A stretch of DNA of 64,000 nt, taken from contig JBBDYF010000255.1 in NCBI GenBank assembly GCA_040901775.1, positions 10,368 through 74,367 on the forward strand, read 5' to 3'. This DNA comes from CAYLLN01 sp040901775. Lineage in GTDB: Bacteria > Planctomycetota > Planctomycetia > Pirellulales > Pirellulaceae. Numbering within the stretch: the first letter of the stretch is position 1; each line of letters opens with the position of its first letter. The translations under genes were made by a program, and so were the position numbers. Shown one piece after another: positions 42,921 to 51,887 of the stretch. The notes under the pieces were generated by a model. The model was given only the letters and a program-made list of their open reading frames with translations. It ran no database searches and was not told the origin of the DNA.

Positions 42921-43007
42921 ATTAGCGGCACTCGGAGCGGGGCGTTCGTCTTGAACCACCGCGTCCCGCGTGGCGTCGATCGCTGAAATCCTTCCAAACG
43001 ATCGACG
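42872..43007 (-). ncRNA. Candidate structured small RNA
   Basis: Between the response regulator and the next gene, the minus strand shows three consecutive hairpins: CGTCGATCG/CGATCGACG (43007-42974, perfect 9 bp), CCACGCG-GGA-CGC(G)GTGG directly after it, and then the U8 terminator. About 32 bp before the first stem lies TTGACA (43044-43039) and, 20 bp on, TATTCT (43018-43013), a possible but over-spaced promoter. No ORF overlaps. The class is unrecognised; it does not match 6S, tmRNA, SRP or RNase P features that I know. Confidence 0.4.
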
Positions 43008-43266
43008 AGGCGAGAATAGACACGCAGTAGCCCCCTGTTGTCAACGTGCGTTGCGAGTGCGGCTTTCCGTACCCCTCGAAAAACGCTTTTCAGTTGTTCC
43101 AACAACCTTCGCCCGTTGCGGTGCGCCGGCGCGACAAGTAACGTAACATCAGCCCCGTTCGCACGCGCCTACCGATTCGTGATTCCGCTGAGATCTCCTG
43201 CCATGCCCTCGCCCCTGTTGGTGGGCGACGAACGAAGCGCCTGACGTGCCGAGGAACGGGTAAACC

Positions 43267-43878
43267 ATGCGTCGGCTTTTGCAACTCTGCCTGGTCGCGG
43301 TCATCCTGGTGGGCCTGGTCTTTGCCTGGCGCACCGGCCAAGAGCGCAGCACAGTGCGGGCCGAATACGATCGGCTGGTGCGGTTGACCGGCGACCTGCC
43401 ACTGACCGATCCCGCAAAGATTCACGTGCTGGCAATCGAAACGGGCGAGGATCTGCACTTTGCTTGGAGAATTTATCTGCCCCCCAAGTGCCGCTTTGTG
43501 ATCCGGCATAGCTCGGGAGGATTTGGCTCTTCGTCCCGTTCCGAGCCGCAGCAGTTCATCGCGCGGGTTCGCGTGCGCGAAGCAGACGGTCGCTTGCAAC
43601 TCTTCACGAAGTTTGCCGGGGGGAGCGGCGAGTCGAGCTTTGGCGACGATTCGCTGGCCGAGTTTCTGCGCGGGCGCTGGGACGAGGTGCAGGTCGAGCA
43701 ATTGGGCGTCGGCAAAGTGGCTGTCTTGAAACCGGACGGTTCGGCCCTGCTCTTGCGGCTGTCGCTGCCGGAAGCGTTGCAAGCCGAGGCGGCGAAGCAG
43801 CTCGATCGTCACTCGCTACAAACAAAACTGCCGCTCTTGTATGAAGTGCATATCGGCCCGGAGCCGGCACGGCCGTAA
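43267..43878 (+). CDS. Membrane-anchored hypothetical protein
   Basis: 203 residues with a hydrophobic N-terminal anchor (RLLQLCLVAVILVGLVFAW, 3-21) and a soluble periplasmic part containing a DLHFAWRIYLPPKCRF segment. The adjacent downstream protein has the same plan, including a Y(V/L)P strand, so the two are probably distant paralogues. No known domain is seen. Confidence 0.7.
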   Translation: MRRLLQLCLVAVILVGLVFAWRTGQERSTVRAEYDRLVRLTGDLPLTDPAKIHVLAIETGEDLHFAWRIYLPPKCRFVIRHSSGGFGSSSRSEPQQFIARVRVREADGRLQLFTKFAGGSGESSFGDDSLAEFLRGRWDEVQVEQLGVGKVAVLKPDGSALLLRLSLPEALQAEAAKQLDRHSLQTKLPLLYEVHIGPEPARP

Positions 43879-43913
43879 CGCCGCCTGACCCCGCAGCCGC
43901 GGAGGGACATTCT

Positions 43914-44558
43914 TTGCCCGAAAAGCAGCCAAGACGATTCACCTGGCAGATTGGCTTGCGGTCGTTGTTTCTGCTGACGACGGCAATTGCCGTCTGGACG
44001 GTCTATTACAGCAACACCCGCGAGATTGACCGTTTGGAACTGCGAATCGCCGACATGCGGCCGCTCGTCCGCGAATTGGTCGTCGAGGACGAAGAGCAAT
44101 TCGCGGTCGTCAAGTTGGAACAACACTGGTACGACGAAAACCGCTGGTCTGTGTACGTTCCGTCGGGAGAATTTCGGCTCTACCTGGCAACCCGCGAGAT
44201 CGACGAAGAGGGCCTGGCCCCGGTAGTCGCCAGCGTGCCGCTCGCCGCGGGGCGGCACCTGCTGGCACACGACAACGTGGCGTTGCCGGACGACGAGGGT
44301 TGGCGAGTCACCGTCCATGCCGGCGAACGGCTGGTCCTTTCGACAGAGGAGCCCCAGGAGTGGAATCCCGCTTTCGGCTGGTCCGAGGGTGGCCAATTCG
44401 ACCGGAGCGAGCAACTGCCGGCGGATAAACCGATGGTCTTGTTCCGCCGCCGCTTTACGCAGCCGGCGCCGGGCGGGAGAAGCACGACCCCCACGGGCCC
44501 GACCGACGGGATCATGCTCTGGATCGAGCCGGCGGGCGGTGCGCGGGACGATCCGTGA
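43914..44558 (+). CDS. Membrane-anchored hypothetical protein, paralogue-like
   Basis: 214 residues with a TTG start after a good GGAGGGAC site. It has a single anchor (GLRSLFLLTTAIAVWTVYYS, 14-33) after a basic N-terminus, a coiled stretch REIDRLELRIADMRPLVREL, and a beta-rich domain (WSVYVPSGEFRLYLATREID). The N-terminal QIGLRSLFLLTTAIAVW resembles the short anchor found in many small planctomycete membrane proteins. Co-directional with the preceding gene, 35 bp away. Function unknown. Confidence 0.7.
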   Translation: MPEKQPRRFTWQIGLRSLFLLTTAIAVWTVYYSNTREIDRLELRIADMRPLVRELVVEDEEQFAVVKLEQHWYDENRWSVYVPSGEFRLYLATREIDEEGLAPVVASVPLAAGRHLLAHDNVALPDDEGWRVTVHAGERLVLSTEEPQEWNPAFGWSEGGQFDRSEQLPADKPMVLFRRRFTQPAPGGRSTTPTGPTDGIMLWIEPAGGARDDP

Positions 44559-44912
44559 GCCGCTTTATGCGCTGGCCCGCACCCAAAAGTCAAGAAAAAA
44601 ACTTGCCTCAGCGCGACCCATACTTTACAACTATATGTAGAAACGAAGATACGGATTCGCTACGCACCCGCCCGCTACTTTCCCTCCGTCCCGCCCCGCC
44701 ACCTGTCCGTTCTTGCTTTACCTCGCGCCCCAAGATCGCAACGACGAGCGCCGGCTGGCGGGGGAAGCCCGCGAGCGCTTGGCGATTGCCGAGGCCATGC
44801 CGGCGGACAACGAGCGGAAGCGCCGCTGGCCAATCTCGCCCAGCGGCACATCGATCCCACAAAACGGTAGTCCGCCGGGCAACACGCCGGCGACTTAGCC
44901 AAGGATATTTCC
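44559..44912. other. Intergenic region upstream of the PSD1 gene
   Basis: 354 bp. An A/T-rich stretch (44586-44640) probably holds the promoter of the PSD1-DUF1501 operon. A 61-codon frame (44713-44898) lacks a family match and a good start, and I do not accept it as a gene. Confidence 0.4.
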
Positions 44913-47900
44913 ATGAGACATTACACGTTGGCCGCACTCCTCGCGAGCGGGTTTTTGCTGGCCGGCGTCGCAGTTCGCGGCGACGAGACCAAGCTGCAGT
45001 ACAACCGCGACATCCGCCCGATCCTGACCGAAAACTGCTTCGCCTGCCACGGGCCCGACAGCGCCGCGCGGAAGGTCGATCTACGGCTGGACCAGCGCGA
45101 TGCCGCCGTCGAGTATGGCGCAATCGTCCCCGGCAAGCCGGACGAAAGCGCATTGGTCGAGCGGGTGCATGCGACCGATGCCGAAATGGTGATGCCGCCG
45201 CCCGAGACGAAAAAACAACTGACCGCGGCGCAAAAAGAGACGCTGCGGCAGTGGGTGGCCGACGGGGCCGAGTACGAGCCGCACTGGTCGTTCGTCGCGT
45301 CGCAGCGTCCGGAGCTTCCCGCCGTCAAGAATGCCGCCTGGGTTCGCAATCCGATCGACGCCTTCGTGCTGGCCAAGCTGGAAGCACAAAACCTTTCGCC
45401 CGCTCCGGAGGCCGATCGTCGCACGCTCGCCCGCCGGTTGAGTTTGGACCTGACTGGCTTGCCGCCGTCGCCGCAACTGGTCGAGGAGTTCGTCGCCGAC
45501 TCTTCGCCCAGCGCCTACGAAAACCTGGTCGATAAGTTGATGCAGTCGAAGCAGTGGGGCGAGCACCGAGGCCGCTACTGGCTCGATGCGGCCCGCTATG
45601 CCGACACGCACGGCATCCACTTCGACAACTATCGTGAAGTCTGGTCGTATCGCGACTGGGTGATCGATGCCTTCAACAGAAACATCCCCTTCGATCAGTT
45701 CACCATCGAGCAACTGGCGGGCGACCTGCTGCCGGGTGCGACGCTCGACCAGCAGATCGCCTCGGGGTTCAACCGCTGCAACATCACGACCAACGAGGGG
45801 GGAATCATCGACGAGGAGTACGCCGTCCTCTATACGCGCGACCGAACCGAAACGGTCTCGCAGGTTTGGATGGGGCTGACGACGGGCTGCGCGGTGTGCC
45901 ACGACCACAAGTTCGATCCGCTCAGCACGCGCGAGTTCTATTCGCTGGCTGCTTTTTTCAACAACACAACCCAGCCGGTGCGCGACGGCAACATCAAGAA
46001 CTCGCCTCCGGTGATCGACGTTCCGAGCGACGCCGACCGGCCGCGGTGGCTCGCCCTGCAAGGCGAACTGGCCGCGATCCGCGGCCATATCGCCGCCCGC
46101 AAGACCGCGGCGCAGCCCGAACACGACGCCTGGCTGGTCGGCTTCAGCCCCGATCAGCTCAAGACGTACGTGCCGACCGAAGGGATGCGGCTGCGGGCGG
46201 TCCTGAATGAAGGGAAGGGGAAATCATTACAGGTCACGGTCGATGACCAGGAGCGCGAGATCGCCCGCGAAACTGACTTCGCCTCTGGTGCCGGCCGCGA
46301 CAAGACCAAGGCCTATTCGCTGACGACCGATCCGCCGCTGGAGCTGGCCGATGTCGGCGATTTCGAGGCCGATCGGGGCTTCACCGTCAGCGTCTGGCTC
46401 TCGCTACAGCGGCGCGGCCAGACCGGCGCCATCCTGGCCCGCATGGACAACACCTCGGCCCATCGGGGCTGGGATCTCTGGCTCGAAGGGGACCGCGTCG
46501 GCATGCACATCGCCAGCGCCTGGCCCGACGACGCTTTGAAAGTCGTCTGCCAAACGGCGCTCGAACCGCGTAAGTGGACCCACGTAACCATTTCTTACGA
46601 CGGCTCGAAAAAGGCGGCCGGCTTGAAGGTCTATCACAACGGCCAGCCGCAACCGGTCACCGTGGCGGCCGACAAGCTGACAGGCTCGATCAAGACGGCG
46701 GTCCCCCTAAAGCTGGGTCAGCGGCACACGAGCGAGAAGCTCTCGCAAATGCTCTTGCAGGATCTGCGGATTTACGACCGCGGGCTCTCTCCGCAAGAGG
46801 CCGAGCAGCTTGCCAAAATCGACCAGTTGCAGGACGTGCTCGCCAAGCCGGCCGGCGAGCGGTCGCCGGAAGAGAAGACCAAGGTGTTTGAGTGGTGGCT
46901 GGCAACGCTCGACGCCAAGAGCCGCGAGCTCGACGGCCAGCTTAAGGGCCTCCAGCAGGAAGAGGTGCAGATCAAAGGGCGCGGCACGATCGCCCACGTG
47001 ATGAACGAAAAGAGCGAGGAGGCGATGGCCTTCATCCTGTTCCGCGGCGAATACGATCAGCGGCGCGACCAGGTGCCGGCGGAAACGCCCAAGTTCCTGC
47101 CGCCACTGCCCGAAGGCGCCCCCAACGACCGCCTGGGCCTGGCCAAGTGGCTGCTCAGCGATGCGCACCCGTTGACTGCCCGCGTGACGGTCAACCGCTT
47201 CTGGCAACAACTGTTCGGCACCGGTCTGGTCCGCACCTCGGGCGATTTCGGCATCACCGGCGAGCTCCCCTCGCACCCGGAACTGCTCGACTGGCTGGCG
47301 GTCGAGTTCCGCTCGCCGTCGGATGGCAGCCCCGCCTGGGACATGAAGCAGTTCTTCAAGCTGCTGGTCACCTCGGCGACGTATCGCCAGGCGGCCGTGA
47401 TTACCCCGGAAAAACTGGCCAGCGACGGCGACAACCGGCTGCTCTCGCGCGGGCCGCGGTTCCGCATGGATGGCGAAATGGTTCGCGACTATGCCCTGGC
47501 CGCCAGCGGCATTTTGGTCCCCAAGATTGGCGGGCCGAGCGTCAAGCCGTATCAGCCCGAGGGGGTGTGGGAGGCGGTGGCGATGATCGGCAGCAACACC
47601 CGCGATTACAAGCAGGACACGGGCGAGAGTCTGTATCGACGCAGCTTATACACATTCTGGAAGCGGAGCGCCCCGCCCGCGTCGATGGACGTGTTCAACG
47701 CGCCGAGCCGCGAGACATGCGTCGTCCGCCGCGAGCGGACCAATACGCCGCTGCAGGCCCTGGTCACCCTGAACGACGTGCAGTTCGTCGAAGCGGCCCG
47801 CTACCTGGCCCAGCGAGCCTTGCTGGCCAGCGATAAAGAAGAGGACCGGCTCGAGTTTATTGCCACCCGGGTGCTGGCCCGGCCGCTGCGCAGCGAGGAG

Positions 47901-48086
47901 TTGCCGATCGTGAAGGACTCGCTCGCGTCGCTATCGGCGCACTACCAATCGCACGGCGAAGAGGCCAAGCAATTGATCGCCGTGGGCGAGTCAAAAGCCG
48001 ACCCGGCCCTCGACGCGGCTCAACTCGCCGCCTGGACCATGCTGACCAACGAGTTGCTGAACCTGGACGAGGTGCTGAATAAGTAG
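44913..48086 (+). CDS. PSD1/DUF1549/DUF1553 cytochrome-type protein with LamG insert
   Basis: 1057 residues with a signal peptide (about 1-23). The cytochrome c-like PSC1 domain has CFACHG with Cys42/Cys45/His46 and MPPPETK near 92. DUF1549 spans about 140-345 (DAFVLAKLEAQNLSPAPEAD, RYADTHG, FNRCNITTNEGG). A concanavalin/LamG-like domain sits at about 470-630 (GFTVSVWLSLQRRGQTGAIL). DUF1553 is at about 725-980 (RVTVNRFWQQLFGTGLVRTS). Such proteins are abundant in planctomycetes and lie in the periplasm beside a DUF1501 protein; a role in carbohydrate oxidation is proposed but unproven. AAGGA lies ahead of the ATG. Confidence 0.92.
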   Translation: MRHYTLAALLASGFLLAGVAVRGDETKLQYNRDIRPILTENCFACHGPDSAARKVDLRLDQRDAAVEYGAIVPGKPDESALVERVHATDAEMVMPPPETKKQLTAAQKETLRQWVADGAEYEPHWSFVASQRPELPAVKNAAWVRNPIDAFVLAKLEAQNLSPAPEADRRTLARRLSLDLTGLPPSPQLVEEFVADSSPSAYENLVDKLMQSKQWGEHRGRYWLDAARYADTHGIHFDNYREVWSYRDWVIDAFNRNIPFDQFTIEQLAGDLLPGATLDQQIASGFNRCNITTNEGGIIDEEYAVLYTRDRTETVSQVWMGLTTGCAVCHDHKFDPLSTREFYSLAAFFNNTTQPVRDGNIKNSPPVIDVPSDADRPRWLALQGELAAIRGHIAARKTAAQPEHDAWLVGFSPDQLKTYVPTEGMRLRAVLNEGKGKSLQVTVDDQEREIARETDFASGAGRDKTKAYSLTTDPPLELADVGDFEADRGFTVSVWLSLQRRGQTGAILARMDNTSAHRGWDLWLEGDRVGMHIASAWPDDALKVVCQTALEPRKWTHVTISYDGSKKAAGLKVYHNGQPQPVTVAADKLTGSIKTAVPLKLGQRHTSEKLSQMLLQDLRIYDRGLSPQEAEQLAKIDQLQDVLAKPAGERSPEEKTKVFEWWLATLDAKSRELDGQLKGLQQEEVQIKGRGTIAHVMNEKSEEAMAFILFRGEYDQRRDQVPAETPKFLPPLPEGAPNDRLGLAKWLLSDAHPLTARVTVNRFWQQLFGTGLVRTSGDFGITGELPSHPELLDWLAVEFRSPSDGSPAWDMKQFFKLLVTSATYRQAAVITPEKLASDGDNRLLSRGPRFRMDGEMVRDYALAASGILVPKIGGPSVKPYQPEGVWEAVAMIGSNTRDYKQDTGESLYRRSLYTFWKRSAPPASMDVFNAPSRETCVVRRERTNTPLQALVTLNDVQFVEAARYLAQRALLASDKEEDRLEFIATRVLARPLRSEELPIVKDSLASLSAHYQSHGEEAKQLIAVGESKADPALDAAQLAAWTMLTNELLNLDEVLNK

Positions 48087-48130
48087 CTAGCGCAGTTCTG
48101 GCGAAAACGCGCCCGCACCGAGGCCCGATC

Positions 48131-48718
48131 ATGGCAAAATCGAAAACTCCCGCCCTCCTCGACGCGCAAGAGCTAGAGCGGCAAATTCATGTCGTCCGCG
48201 GACAGCGGGTAATGCTGGACGCCGATTTGGCAAAACTGTACGGCGTACTCACCAAGCGGCTCAACGAGCAGGTGCAAAGGAACTTGGACCGGTTCCCCGA
48301 CGACTTTGCCTACCAGCTTACCGCTGGCGAGTTTAGCTCTTTGAAGTCGCAAATTGCGACTTCAAAGCCAGGGCGCGGCGGCAAGCGAAAGCTTCCCTGG
48401 GTTTTCACCGAGCACGGAGTCGCCATGCTTTCGAGCGTCCTCCGGTCGCCGCAAGCCGTGCAGGTCAACATCGCCATCATGCGGGCTTTCGTGCGGACGC
48501 GCAAGATCAGTTCCACTCCGGGCGAACTGGTCAACCAACTGATCGAGTTGGCCAGAACCGTGCAGCTTCACGACGAACAGATTCGCCAAATCGCTCAAGT
48601 TCTACAACAAATTATGGAACCGCCCCCCGAACCTCCCAAACGAAAAATCGGCTTCTTGCCGCCAGAATCATCCCATCGCCACTCTTCCAACGGCCAGCCC
48701 GGAGGACCACAGATATGA
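48131..48718 (+). CDS. ORF6N domain-containing protein
   Basis: 195 residues. Residues 10-95 form the ORF6N domain: IHVVRGQRVMLDADLAKLYG, then LNEQVQRNLDRFPDDFAYQL and VFTEHGVAMLSSVLRS. It is a DNA-binding module of the KilA-N type found in phages and mobile elements, often with a coiled C-terminus (ELVNQLIELARTVQLHDEQI) as here. The gene sits between a PSD1 gene and its usual DUF1501 partner and overlaps the latter by 4 bp (ATGA), so it is translated with it. The last 35 residues are Pro-rich. Confidence 0.88.
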   Translation: MAKSKTPALLDAQELERQIHVVRGQRVMLDADLAKLYGVLTKRLNEQVQRNLDRFPDDFAYQLTAGEFSSLKSQIATSKPGRGGKRKLPWVFTEHGVAMLSSVLRSPQAVQVNIAIMRAFVRTRKISSTPGELVNQLIELARTVQLHDEQIRQIAQVLQQIMEPPPEPPKRKIGFLPPESSHRHSSNGQPGGPQI

Positions 48719-50172
48719 CCCCCTTCACGCAATTCCAACAAAACATCACCCGCCGGCACTTCTTTGGGCAAGGCTCGCACCTGTTGGGCGCGGCGGCGCT
48801 CGCTTCGCTGGCCGGCACGGGCCAAGCGGCGCGCGGCGCGGAAAGCTCGCCCGCGCATTCCACGCTGCAGCACTTCCCCGGCAAAGCAAAGCACGTAATC
48901 TATCTGCACATGGTGGGAGGCCCGCCGCAGATGGACCTCTTCGACTACAAGCCGGTGATGAACGAGTGGTACGACAAGGATCTGCCCGAAAGCGTGCGGA
49001 TGGGGCAGCGGCTGACGACCATGACCAGCGGCCAGGCCCGCTTTCCGATCGCGCCGTCGAAGTTCAAATTTGCCCAGCACGGCGAGTCGGGCATGTGGGT
49101 CAGCGAGTTGCTGCCGTGGAAGGCCAAGATGGCCGACGATCTCTGCTTCATGCGGAGCATGCGCACCGAAGCGATCAACCACGAGCCGGCGATCACCTTC
49201 ATGCAGACGGGCAACCAAAACACCGGCCGCCCCTGCCTGGGGGCCTGGGCTTCGTATGGGCTGGGCTCGCTGAACGAAGACCTGCCGACGTTCGTCGTGC
49301 TGGTCGCCAAGCCGAGCAATACCGAGCAGGTGCAGGCGATCTCGGCCCGCCTCTGGCAGTCGGGCTATCTGCCGGGCCAGCACGCCGGCGTTTCGTTCCG
49401 CAGCGGCGGCGATCCGATCTTGTACATTAACAACCCGCCCGGCGTGGGGCCCGGCGTGCGGCGGACCACGCTCGACGGCCTGAAGGCACTGAACGAGCTC
49501 AATCACCAGGCGGTGGGCGATCCCGAAACGCAAACCCGCATTGAGCAGTACGAGCTGGCGTTTCGGATGCAGTCGAGCGTTCCCGAACTAACCGACCTGG
49601 CGGGCGAAACCGAAGAGACCCTGGCCCTTTACGGCGACGCGGTGAAAAAGCCCGGCTCGTTCGCCCATACGGCGCTGCTCGCCCGGCGGATGGTCGAGCG
49701 GGGAGTGCGGTTCGTCCAGGTTTATCACAACAACTGGGATACGCACGCCAACGTGGCGGGCCGCCTGCCCGACCAGTGCAAAGACGTCGATCAGCCCTGC
49801 TATGCCCTGGTGCAAGACCTGAAGCGCCGCGGCCTGTTGAACGACACGCTGATCATCTGGGGGGGCGAGTTCGGCCGCACGGTCTATTCCCAAGGGGGCC
49901 TGACCAAGGAGAACTACGGCCGCGACCATCACCCCCGCTGCTTCACCATGTGGATGGCGGGGGGCGGCACCAAGGCGGGGGCGATCTACGGCGAGACCGA
50001 CGACTTCTCGTACAACATCGTCAAAGACCCGGTCCACATTCACGACTTCCACGCCACCATTCTCAAGCTGCTGGGATTCGACCACGAGCAGTTCGCGGTT
50101 CGCTATCAGGGCCTCGACCAGCGATTGACGGGGGTCGAACCGGCCAAGGTGATCCCGGCGCTGTTGGCATAA
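48715..50172 (+). CDS. DUF1501 protein with Tat-like signal
   Basis: 485 residues. A twin-arginine signal, ITRRHFFGQGSHLLGAAALA, is near residues 10-30, so it is exported folded. The DUF1501 body has HVIYLHMVGGPPQMDLFDYK (60-79), RTEAINHEPAITFMQTGNQN near 155, and IIWGGEFGRTVYSQG near 380 followed by GRDHHPRCFTMWMAGGG, an arrangement like the alkaline-phosphatase/sulfatase fold. It is probably a hydrolase acting with the PSD1 protein. It ends 39 bp before an inverted-repeat element. Confidence 0.92.
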   Translation: MTPFTQFQQNITRRHFFGQGSHLLGAAALASLAGTGQAARGAESSPAHSTLQHFPGKAKHVIYLHMVGGPPQMDLFDYKPVMNEWYDKDLPESVRMGQRLTTMTSGQARFPIAPSKFKFAQHGESGMWVSELLPWKAKMADDLCFMRSMRTEAINHEPAITFMQTGNQNTGRPCLGAWASYGLGSLNEDLPTFVVLVAKPSNTEQVQAISARLWQSGYLPGQHAGVSFRSGGDPILYINNPPGVGPGVRRTTLDGLKALNELNHQAVGDPETQTRIEQYELAFRMQSSVPELTDLAGETEETLALYGDAVKKPGSFAHTALLARRMVERGVRFVQVYHNNWDTHANVAGRLPDQCKDVDQPCYALVQDLKRRGLLNDTLIIWGGEFGRTVYSQGGLTKENYGRDHHPRCFTMWMAGGGTKAGAIYGETDDFSYNIVKDPVHIHDFHATILKLLGFDHEQFAVRYQGLDQRLTGVEPAKVIPALLA

Positions 50173-50210
50173 GGCAGCAAGCAGCAGCGAATCGCAGAGA
50201 GAGGATGGGA

Positions 50211-50280
50211 AGCCACGGATGAAACACAGATTAAACACGGATATTTCTCATCCGTGTTTCATCCGTGAAAATCCGTGGCT
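50211..50280. repeat. 70-bp hairpin element
   Basis: AGCCACGGAT (50211-50220) pairs with ATCCGTGGCT (50271-50280), and inside AAACACGGAT (50233-50242) pairs with ATCCGTGTTT (50250-50259). The whole can fold into one long stem. It lies 39 bp past the DUF1501 stop and may terminate transcription, but it looks like a dispersed element. Confidence 0.7.
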
Positions 50281-50367
50281 ACTTGCCTCTCTGGACTGGA
50301 GCGAGCGGTAGCATACTCCTGCGGCGCGCCGAAGCCCCTGTAGGCAGCGATCACTGTGGCGTTCCGC

Positions 50368-51213
50368 TCACTCCCCCAATACCACCCACGCCGCCACGGC
50401 CACTATCGGCAACAGCACCAGGCCAATCTGCGTCGCCAAAGCCGCCCAGCCTTGCAGCTTGGCGAGCGGACCCGCCGCGAACACCCACAACGCTAGCGGC
50501 GCCGCCGGCAACACGAGCAATTCCCAGTGCGTCGCTCCCGGCACCTCGATCGCCCCAACATAGGCCAGCCCGCCGACGAGCACCGCGTAGAGCGGTACCG
50601 CCGCGCGCGACAATAGCGCTTCGTTACGCTCGAAAGACCCGGCTACAGTCCACGCCCCGGCGATGGCAGCCGCGGCAACGCCCGCCACCTGCCCCAGCTT
50701 CGCGGTGATGCTCACCAGCAAAACGATGGCCAGCGCACCGGCCGCCAGGGCAAACAGGCCCAGCAGTCGCGGCCCCGCCAGCCGCTCGGGCAAGGCGTCG
50801 AGCGCCATCGACAGCGCCAAAAGATAAGCCGCCAGGAGGGCGATCGACCAGCCTCGCGCGGGGACCAGATCGGACCAGGCCGGCACGAGCACCCAGGCGG
50901 CGGCGACCGCCAGCAGCAAGGCAAGCAGCCACCGCTCGAACGCCTGCACCCCGGCCGCCCGCGCGACCGGCCCCAGCACGGCGGCCAGCAGGGCCAGGTA
51001 CGGCAGCCATTGCCAATGCCGCTGCGGGACCAGGGCTGCCCAATCCGGTAATAGCACATAGCCCAGGCCGAACGCGGCGGCGATCGCAACCGCCGCGGCA
51101 TAGCGGCCGGCTGGTTCCGCTGCACGAAACCGACTCGCCAGCCAAACCAACTGGGCGGCGCACGCGGCTGGGACGACGCCCCCCCGCCCGAGGATTTCGA
51201 TCGCCAGTTCCAT
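50368..51213 (-). CDS. Polytopic membrane protein, unknown
   Basis: 281 residues, Ala/Leu-rich, with about eight to nine membrane helices covering nearly the whole length (for example AAAVAIAAAFGLGYVLLPDW and LLALLLAVAAAWVLVPAW). No conserved charged motif stands out. It starts 9 bp after the YceI stop on the same strand, so it is in an operon with it, downstream. The function is unknown. Confidence 0.7.
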   Translation of the reverse strand: MELAIEILGRGGVVPAACAAQLVWLASRFRAAEPAGRYAAAVAIAAAFGLGYVLLPDWAALVPQRHWQWLPYLALLAAVLGPVARAAGVQAFERWLLALLLAVAAAWVLVPAWSDLVPARGWSIALLAAYLLALSMALDALPERLAGPRLLGLFALAAGALAIVLLVSITAKLGQVAGVAAAAIAGAWTVAGSFERNEALLSRAAVPLYAVLVGGLAYVGAIEVPGATHWELLVLPAAPLALWVFAAGPLAKLQGWAALATQIGLVLLPIVAVAAWVVLGE

Positions 51214-51222
51214 CGCCAGATC

Positions 51223-51807
51223 CTACTTGGGCACAGTCTTCTCGCCCACGACGACGGCGAGCGACACCTCGTTCTCGACCTGCCCCGCACCGTAGGTCAT
51301 GCCGAACTGCGACCGGTCGATCTTGAATTCGCTCGTCAGTTGCAGTCCGTGCGCGCCGATTTCGACCGTCGCGGGAAAGCTGATCTCTTTGGTCACGCCG
51401 TGCAGCGTCAGCTTGCCGGTGATCTTGTGCTTGCCGCCGGCCGCTTCGATCTTGGTCGATTCAAACTTGGCGGTCGGGTATTCGCGGCACTCGAAAAAGT
51501 CGCCGCTCTTCAGGTGGTTGGTCAGCTTGGGAATTTCGGTGAAGAGAGAGTCGGTGGCGATTTCGAGCGTAACGGCCTGGAGCGTCTTGGCGGCCGGATC
51601 GACCTCGGCCTGGCCTTTGAACTTGGCAAAGCCGCCCGTGCGCGGGTCGGGCTTGGCCCCCGAGTGAACGCCAACGAATTCGATCTTGGTGTTGTCGGGG
51701 CCGAGCGTCGCCGTCTTTCCCTGAATCGCCGCAGGCGAGGCCCCGCTCGCCGCCGAAGTGGCAACAACCAACCCCACCAACACCAGCCAACTGCATGTCC
51801 GCTTCAT
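51223..51807 (-). CDS. YceI-family periplasmic lipid-binding protein
   Basis: 194 residues from the ATG at 51807 with a signal peptide (MKRTCSWLVLVGLVVATSAA). The lipocalin-like YceI barrel follows: NTKIEFVGVHSG, a G-F-x-x-F-K-G strand (GGFAKFKGQAEVDP), HLKSGDFFECREYPTAKFES, and GKLTLHGVTKEISFP. These proteins bind isoprenoids in the periplasm. The membrane protein gene follows directly. Confidence 0.92.
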   Translation of the reverse strand: MKRTCSWLVLVGLVVATSAASGASPAAIQGKTATLGPDNTKIEFVGVHSGAKPDPRTGGFAKFKGQAEVDPAAKTLQAVTLEIATDSLFTEIPKLTNHLKSGDFFECREYPTAKFESTKIEAAGGKHKITGKLTLHGVTKEISFPATVEIGAHGLQLTSEFKIDRSQFGMTYGAGQVENEVSLAVVVGEKTVPK

Positions 51808-51887
51808 GGCAAAATTCCTCGATAGTGAATTGATCGACCAGTCAACTATTTGCGAATCGTATCGCTTGGCGGGCAGAGAATCAACCC

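Noticed and set aside
44713..44898. 61-codon frame before the PSD1 gene
   Set aside because: No good start or ribosome site, no family resemblance, and it lies in the probable promoter region.
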